A stretch of 64,000 nt of DNA from Neurospora intermedia (Eukaryota > Ascomycota > Sordariomycetes > Sordariales > Sordariaceae). Below the pieces are notes generated by a model, which saw nothing but the letters and a program-made list of their open reading frames with translations, was not told where the DNA came from and searched no databases. The stretch is from positions 1,302,001-1,366,000 of the forward strand of contig BTPP01000007.1 of NCBI GenBank assembly GCA_037102815.1, written 5' to 3'. Shown piece by piece: positions 58,101-64,000 of this stretch (positions are counted from its first letter, which is position 1; each line of letters begins with the position of its first letter). Made by a program: the position numbers and the translations under genes.

Positions 58101-58327
58101 TTCAATCGTGTGCTGATGTCCAAGTCGTCGGTAGAGGTGTGTGTCGATTGGCTGGAACCCTCGTCGTCGAAGCTCTCGATTGACGTGTGAGAATGAGAGT
58201 GACGAGGAAGTGGGTGTTCATCGACCTTGCCGTTAGGTTGGCCGTATTGACCGGCAGGGTTGAGGTGGACGACGGCGGGGGAGTGCTGGTAGATTGGCGA
58301 GTTCTGGTCGGGTGCGAAGGAGGGCAT
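55175..58327 (-). CDS. mss-4: Phosphatidylinositol-4-phosphate 5-kinase (MSS4 type)
   Basis: Makes PI(4,5)P2 at the plasma membrane, needed for polarised growth, actin and secretion. Exons 57129-58327, 56103-57072 and 55175-56044 (introns of 56 and 58 nt) give 1,012 residues. The N-terminal about 330 residues are disordered and Ser/Pro/His-rich; the kinase core starts near [20 protein letters not shown]. Seen: [38 protein letters not shown] (phosphate-binding loop), [30 protein letters not shown] (catalytic Asp), and [25 protein letters not shown], which is rebuilt across intron 2. As usual in fungi a long insert separates [10 protein letters not shown] from this last block. The C-terminal about 200 residues are disordered. 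Both introns were placed by frame and motif continuity. Confidence 0.95.
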
Positions 58328-61300
58328 CTCGGGTGGATAATGGCACCCGGAAACTGGGCAGCTAATGGCTACTCGGTGAGCAATGTTTCGGTATTATTGT
58401 CGGCTGGCGGTAGCGGCACACATGCTTCGACGGCGAGAGAGAGGCCAAGGATGGCAACTGCCAACTGCGTACCAGCCCAGGGACGGATGGCTGATTGATT
58501 GTGGATTGGTGACCAAGTCGGTTAAGGGGGTTCCGAGATTGGCGCTGGTCCGCGGTCAGCCCCGTTCGGGATCGAGAAAGGGGGTCGAATTAAGATGATG
58601 GATATGGCAGATAGGGAAGGAAGCGAGACAGGAAATGACGAGAAACCGCGGAGACGAGACAATTGCGTCGCGTTAATATCGAGTGGTGGTGGTGGTGGTG
58701 GTGTTGATTGAGTTGGTGTTGAGAGGTGTGTGTGTGTGTAGTGTGCAGCTCAGCTGCCCCGACGTTGAAACGAGTTGGAGTGGTGGTGGTGGTAACAGGA
58801 TTGGAGGTTGGGAGGATTGGTTGTTGCTGGCGGACTGGTGTCTGGGGCTGGGTGCGTGCTGCTTTGCTGACTGACACTCAGTGACGACGGGCCCAGCAGC
58901 GACGGCCACCTGTTGGGGAGGGACGATCGGACAGGGCAGTTTGGATCCCAGCCAGGTACCTAGGGGAAGCCGGACAGCCAGTGGCGGGCAGCCTTGGCAC
59001 TACACCCAGGCCGGACTATCAACGGAAAGCGAGAAAGAAGCGACAAGGGTTGGCTTGGCCCGATTACTGTACACGTAAAAGGTGATGGGGCGGCTTAAAG
59101 ATGAGGATGGTATCAAAGTCGTGTTATTGTAGTATCATTAGTCTAGGTCGTTGGGTCGTTTCATTCAATGGCGTGTCGTGTAGTGTAGGTAGTGAGTGCT
59201 GTGTTTGGGAGAGTGGGAGGTGAGTTCCAGGTATGTGCTTCACGTTGGCGTACAGCGGCAGTGAGTGCGACCAGAGCAGAAACCGGGAAGAGAGGACTGG
59301 ACCAGACCAAACCAAAGTGGAATGTCGCGCAGGCGGCAGTGACAAAAAAAGGCGGACGAGGCACCCGGTCAGAGACGGCGGGGAGTAAGAGCAATGTGGG
59401 CCTGCAAGGAAGATAAGTGGCTTCCGCGAGAGAAAGAAAGATGAAGAATAAACGATAAAAATATAAAAGACGCAGAGAAAATGAACGTTTCCAATCAGAT
59501 TAAAGACCCTTGATTTCGGCACGATAGTGATGAGTGGGAACAAAATCGATGGAGGGATTCCCCGGTGTTGATGTCGCCGTTGTTGCTGCTGTTGCCAGAA
59601 AAAACAGGAAAGATGATGGTGGTGATGCGGAATTGGAGTACACAGGAGGGAACACAGCGAAACGGTGTGTGGACACACCAAAAAAAACCAGAATAATAAA
59701 AAAACACAGCTGAAGTGACTGCAACAGCGAAGGGGGGCGACACACCTCACACCTCACTCACTCAGCACCAGCGAGACCTGGAACAGCTAGAGGCGGAGAC
59801 ACTGCACTGTGAGGCTGCACTCCAGAGTGGACTTGCAGGATCCACGACAACATGGGCATGGCTAGCCTCCTGCAGCCAGTGACAGCCTCCAGCTTCGCCC
59901 AGGGGGAAACGAGGCCAAGACATCCCAGGAAACTCCAAGCCACCGTCTGTCACCGAAGGCCGCGAGCGAGCATGAAGTGAACAACCTAACAAAAAGCGAG
60001 AAAGGGCTTCCCTTCATCTCTAACTCATTGTGGGCAGGTCAGCGCGGGCAGCATGGAAAATCTTGTAACAAATGATTGCCGACAGCCGAACACGCCAAGC
60101 GGAAATATGGCTTGGCGCTCTTCCTGGGGGATACACTAGATATCCTCCACAGGGCAGTGGCAGCTAAAAACTGAACTCTCCAACAAGCAATTAGGTATTT
60201 TTAGAGTTTGCACAACTCATACGAGTTTTGTTTCTGTCTGTGCATTACTTTTTGGCATAAGGATTTCGATGCGAGGTTTGATGTTGAAACTTTCTCCGGC
60301 CAAGCCTTTGTTTTCAGCTCTCATGCTCCCCATCCAGGGCGATCCATCTCCATCCATCACGACCGACCCCCGCCGCACGGCAAAAGCCGTAGAACATCAG
60401 AACATTTGAAGCTGCTGTTCAGTTGTCACAGAGAAAGTCTCGAACACACAATCACACACGCACACGAGACTACAAAACCCACCTCGGCTACGTGCTCATC
60501 TCAAACAGCACCAAGGGCGAAAGGGAAGGGGAAAAAAAAAGCCTCTGACCGAAGATCCCATTTCTTATTTCCCCGTGCCGACAGAGAATTTGCCATCGGA
60601 CCCCGTATCTCGATACCTTGAATTCAGTTGCTGTCGTCCCCAACAACAACCCACCACGACTTTGAACGCGAGATTTCAACTAGATGCCAAATTTCATTCC
60701 TCCCTCCTGGTCGTTTCGTAAAATCCCCGTGACCGATTGGGGGGGATGAAATGATCTTCAATCCCGTCGCTTTGCGGGCACCACTTGTTGTTGTTGTTCC
60801 CTTGCAGTTCCAGACACGCCGAGTCGTCACAGACATCATCCCAAGTCACAGGTTACAAAGTCCCAGTGCAAAGCCACGTTCCCACCCGCTGGCCCCCACA
60901 TCTCATTTAAAGCGCTGAGCGGGCGGAGACGGGCTGGACGGGGAACCGGGGTTGGGCGGGAGTTTTGGGGGACCTCTCTTTTTATTCCATCCATTTTCAT
61001 TCCTTCATCAACGTGCCCTTGAAAACCCACGACGAGGGGAGCTCTTGTGTGTCATGCCACCATGCTGACAAGGTCAAGTTTGGGTGTAACAATCTTCCGG
61101 GGAAGATGTGACGAGAATGACAATTTCTCAAGCGGCGGCCTCTCGCTTACATGAGGTACCCGACCTGAGTGTTATGATCGTTGATAAGATAAAGGGCACG
61201 TAGTATGATGTCGTTTTACATTCCATCCTCCCTCCTCTTCCACTTCGTTGTGGCTATCAGTCGCCGACCAGCCAGCTCATCATGGCCGCCCATCTGGACG

Positions 61301-62588
61301 ACCATCACACCACACTATCTCTATAGAATAGATCCCTACCACAAAACGATCAATTGAACAGTGACACGGACCAAAGAAAGCAAGCAAACGTCGTAACTCG
61401 AACTCCCTCCATATAACCATAGCAGTCGGTTTACCAGATTTGAGTGAACCGGGGGCAATTTCACTTCACTTGACCGGCGAGAGAAAGCCAGAGAGAGACT
61501 GACACAAGAAACAAAATCAACCAACGAGAAAGAACCCCCGCTTTTCTAAATCTTTGCCTGATCATCATCATTAAGATGGGAAAGGATCCTGAAACAATTG
61601 TCGAGTTGGACAAAGATGGATGGAGACCCGCCATGCAGATTACTACATGTACTTAGTGAACTTTCAAAACCGATCGCTCGCTCACACTGTACACTCACTA
61701 CATAGTTTCGGTGTGAAGTCAATTTTAAGGTGGCCCCATTGACTGTTAAGTGTAGTGTAGGACCGTGGACGAGAACCACGCATTCAACGGGCAGGTTCAG
61801 ATCAGATCATGTGATACCGAGCCCCTCATCCTCCTCCTTCTCCTCCTCCTCCCACCGTCAAGTAGGTAATCAATCCATCACGAAAGAGCGGGAGTGATTG
61901 GCGGGGATCACACGGTTTACTTAGTTGAGCGGGTAAGTAAAGTAGCTTTGCTACTAGTCCAGTGGAAGTTGTACATAGTAGTGTATCAAAACTGGGGAAA
62001 GAACGAAACGTCGTCAATTCGATCAATGTCTGCATGCTTGGCAAGCACAACCTATGGAACTTTTGATCACGACAATCACTCTTGGAATGGTCTAATCGCT
62101 TCTTTCCTTTTTTTTTTTCTGGATTGCCTTCTTCGTGAACTGAGGACAAAAATCATCATGACACTTTTATCTTCACTACCCACCCACCGACCGCGTTTCG
62201 ATGGAACTTCTGCCGTCGTCTTCCTTCGAAGCAACTGATAATTACCCCAAATGCCGAAGTATCGCATATCACAGCCAATTTTGCTTTTCTTTTCCATCAC
62301 GGCGCATGAGGACCAAGGAAAAGAAGAGAGATCTGAGATAAGGAGCGCTTCGCAAAACGCCTTGTTGAATTTAATGGTATAACCGCGAAACTCGCTATGG
62401 ATAAAACCCCCCCAGGAAGCCATGAATCCGCCAGATACCCCTTATATAATATGCTTCAGACAGACATGATACAAAACCAGATCCGAAAAAAAAAAAAAAA
62501 TGCTAACAGAATGCGATGCTAAAATCTTCATATCCTCATCCTCGCGTCATGCATCCATCACCCACTCTAACCCAATTTCTCAACTAAC
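58328..62588. other. 4.3-kb spacer upstream of the PI4P 5-kinase
   Basis: Promoter/leader of the 5-kinase at the low end and the 3' flank of allantoinase at the high end. Contents are a GGT microsatellite at about 58,683-58,703, CA/GT repeats and pyrimidine tracts. Frames of 60-210 codons exist but show no domains and are not supported. No RNA gene recognised. Confidence 0.5.
58683..58703. repeat. GGT trinucleotide repeat
   Basis: Six to seven GGT units in the leader/promoter region of the PI4P 5-kinase; further GGT units occur near 58,782. Confidence 0.85.
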
Positions 62589-64000
62589 CTAAACCACTCT
62601 CCTCTCAGTGATAGCCTCACCAACCGGCACCCCACTCACGAAACCCCCGTTGCCCCCACCAAGCTGATAGACCTTTGTACCCCTCAACCACGTCTCCCGC
62701 ACGCGGCCCTTGAACTGGTGTCCCTCCCACGGACTGCACTTGTTCTTCCACTTCATGTCGCCCGCCCGCAACACCCACTCCTCCTCATCGTCGAAAACGC
62801 AAACGTCGCCGTCCATGCCGACCTTGAGCCCGCCCTTGCGGTGCGACAAGCCGACCTGCTTGGCCGTGGCCTGGCAGCACAGCCGTACAACGTCGACAAT
62901 CGACAACGGAGCGCCCCGGTTGGTGGCGGTGGTGTGGAGGATAGGCAGGCCGAGACCGACGGAGGAAATGCCGCCCCAGGCGGCGAAGAAGTCGCCCTGG
63001 CCCTGGGGGCCGGCGGCGGCGTCTTGCTGGACGTAGGACAGCTCAGCGGCGTGCTCGTGGTTACCGCAGCAGTCGGTCTTCTTGTTGTCCTGCTTCTCCA
63101 GGTCCTCGGGGAGAGTGACGTCGATGCCAGAGTCGGTGAAGCGGAGGCTGGGGCGACGGACAAGGGCGCCGTTCTGTTCGTCGAAATCGGGCTGGACGGA
63201 TAGGTGGTCGGGCAGCAGCTTGAGCTCGGGGGTGCAGGGGCTGTGGTCGGACACAACGGTGCGGATGCAGCTGTCGTCGCCGGCGGTGAGCTCGGCCCAG
63301 AGCTTGTCCTGGTTGGACTGCTCGCGGATGGGCGGGCAGCACTTGTGGCGGGTGTCGCCGTCCTCGATGTTGTCCGAGGCCAGGCCGAGGTAGTGGAAGC
63401 ACGTCTCGGCGGTGATGTTGACGCCACGGGCGCGGGCGTTGCGCAGGATCGGGATTGCCTCGGTCGCCGACAGGTGAACGATGTGCAGGTGCAGCTGAGG
63501 CGCGAGGCCGGCCATGGAGAGGATCTCCTCGATGGCGTACGTCTCGAAGGCGGGCGGGCGCGACTCGAGGAAGGTGGAGTAGCTGGTCAGCTCGCCCTTG
63601 GGGGCCAGGGGCGGCTCGGAGCGGGTGACGCCGTCGCCGACCGAGTCGGTGATGGGCGGGAGCATCTCGGCGTGGAACATGAGGGTCGTCGGGGTGTCCT
63701 TGAGAGTGGTCATGGCGAGGGCAATGTCGCTTGAGGAGACGGCGGGGAACTCGTCGACTCCAGACTCGATAAGGAATCCCTTGAAGCCACGGACACCGGC
63801 CTCAACGAGGGGAAGCAGCTGATCGGCGTTGCCGGGGATGACACCGCCGTAGAAGCCAACATCGACCCAGCATTGACCCTGAGCAGCAGCAAGTTTTACC
63901 TTGAAGCCTTCGAGTGTGGTGGTGGGAGGAATGGCGTTCAATGGCATGTCGATGACGGTAGTGACGCCGCCCGAGGCAGCCGCCCTCGTGCCAGTCGCGA
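62589..64000 (-). CDS. Allantoinase (5' end beyond the window)
   Basis: Zinc amidohydrolase that opens the allantoin ring to allantoate in purine catabolism for nitrogen use. The frame is open from the stop at 62589 to the window edge (about 470 codons visible), so the N-terminus and the first metal-binding HxH motif are missing. The ATG at 63947 is internal: the upstream codons (ASGGVTTVID) continue the conserved sequence. Seen: GVRGFKGFL, with the Lys normally carbamylated to bridge the two zinc ions, then MFHAE, HIVHLSATEAI, ETCFHYL, CCPPIR and VVSDHSPCTPELK (metal-binding Asp). The C-terminal domain includes GMDGDVCVFDDEEEW. An acidic/Cys-containing insert (KQDNKKTDCCGNHEH) just after the active-site region is longer than I expect. 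No intron in the visible part. Confidence 0.93.
   Translation of the reverse strand, partial: ATGTRAAASGGVTTVIDMPLNAIPPTTTLEGFKVKLAAAQGQCWVDVGFYGGVIPGNADQLLPLVEAGVRGFKGFLIESGVDEFPAVSSSDIALAMTTLKDTPTTLMFHAEMLPPITDSVGDGVTRSEPPLAPKGELTSYSTFLESRPPAFETYAIEEILSMAGLAPQLHLHIVHLSATEAIPILRNARARGVNITAETCFHYLGLASDNIEDGDTRHKCCPPIREQSNQDKLWAELTAGDDSCIRTVVSDHSPCTPELKLLPDHLSVQPDFDEQNGALVRRPSLRFTDSGIDVTLPEDLEKQDNKKTDCCGNHEHAAELSYVQQDAAAGPQGQGDFFAAWGGISSVGLGLPILHTTATNRGAPLSIVDVVRLCCQATAKQVGLSHRKGGLKVGMDGDVCVFDDEEEWVLRAGDMKWKNKCSPWEGHQFKGRVRETWLRGTKVYQLGGGNGGFVSGVPVGEAITERRVV

Noticed and set aside
60208-60621. 137-codon frame in the spacer upstream of the PI4P 5-kinase
   Set aside because: Low-complexity His/Ser/Lys content and no conserved motif; likely chance.

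Overview
The window is nuclear DNA of a filamentous ascomycete, most likely Neurospora or a close Sordariaceae relative. The genes carry short introns (mostly 56-132 nt) with GTAAGT/GTATGT-type donors, CTAAC/CTGAC branch sites and CAG/TAG acceptors. They are separated by long spacers full of homopolymer runs and microsatellites. The protein set (NoxB-type NADPH oxidase, IPC synthase, MSS4-type PIP5K, CaM kinase, b5-fused acyl-CoA dehydrogenase) is typical of Sordariomycetes. Symbols such as nox-2, mss-4 and camk-2 rest on family recognition plus my memory of N. crassa gene order, so they are tentative.

Layout: 0.5-4.2 kb (+) UBP2/USP25-28-type deubiquitinase; 6.7-8.1 kb (-) inositol phosphorylceramide synthase; 8.1-15.3 kb gene-poor spacer; 15.3-16.8 kb (-) CaM-kinase; 18.0-21.4 kb (-) NAT10/Kre33 RNA cytidine acetyltransferase; 21.8-22.6 kb (-) mitochondrial GGQ peptidyl-tRNA hydrolase; 23.9-26.8 kb (+) Nab3-like RNA-binding protein; 28.6-30.4 kb (-) cytochrome b5-acyl-CoA dehydrogenase; 32.0-33.5 kb (-) FEN1; 34.2-36.1 kb (-) NoxB; 38.8-39.7 kb (-) Ubc4/5 E2; 43.2-43.5 kb (-) small Cys-rich protein between two diverged direct repeats; 44.6-45.9 kb (-) glutaryl-CoA dehydrogenase; 46.4-47.7 kb repeats, including a tRNA-derived SINE-like element; 48.2-50.4 kb (+) disordered protein of unknown function; 50.9-51.7 kb (-) COA6; 52.6-53.4 kb (+) SYS1; 55.2-58.3 kb (-) PI4P 5-kinase; 62.6 kb to the window end (-) allantoinase, cut at its 5' end.

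These are mostly conserved housekeeping and signalling genes without operon logic. Loose themes are polarised growth and membrane lipids (IPC synthase, PIP5K, SYS1, NoxB, CaM kinase), ubiquitin (UBP2, Ubc4/5), mitochondrial function (GGQ hydrolase, COA6, glutaryl-CoA dehydrogenase) and RNA/DNA metabolism (NAT10, Nab3, FEN1).

I did not find a clearly new multi-gene system. The most striking details are a 5-nt micro-exon in fen1 that carries the codon for catalytic Asp34; a SINE-like element with Pol III boxes, a 10-bp perfect hairpin and an A11 tail; diverged direct repeats around an orphan Cys-rich gene; two stopless introns that could yield protein variants; and an acyl-CoA dehydrogenase fused to cytochrome b5 whose catalytic Glu sits at the alternative (IVD/LCAD) position.
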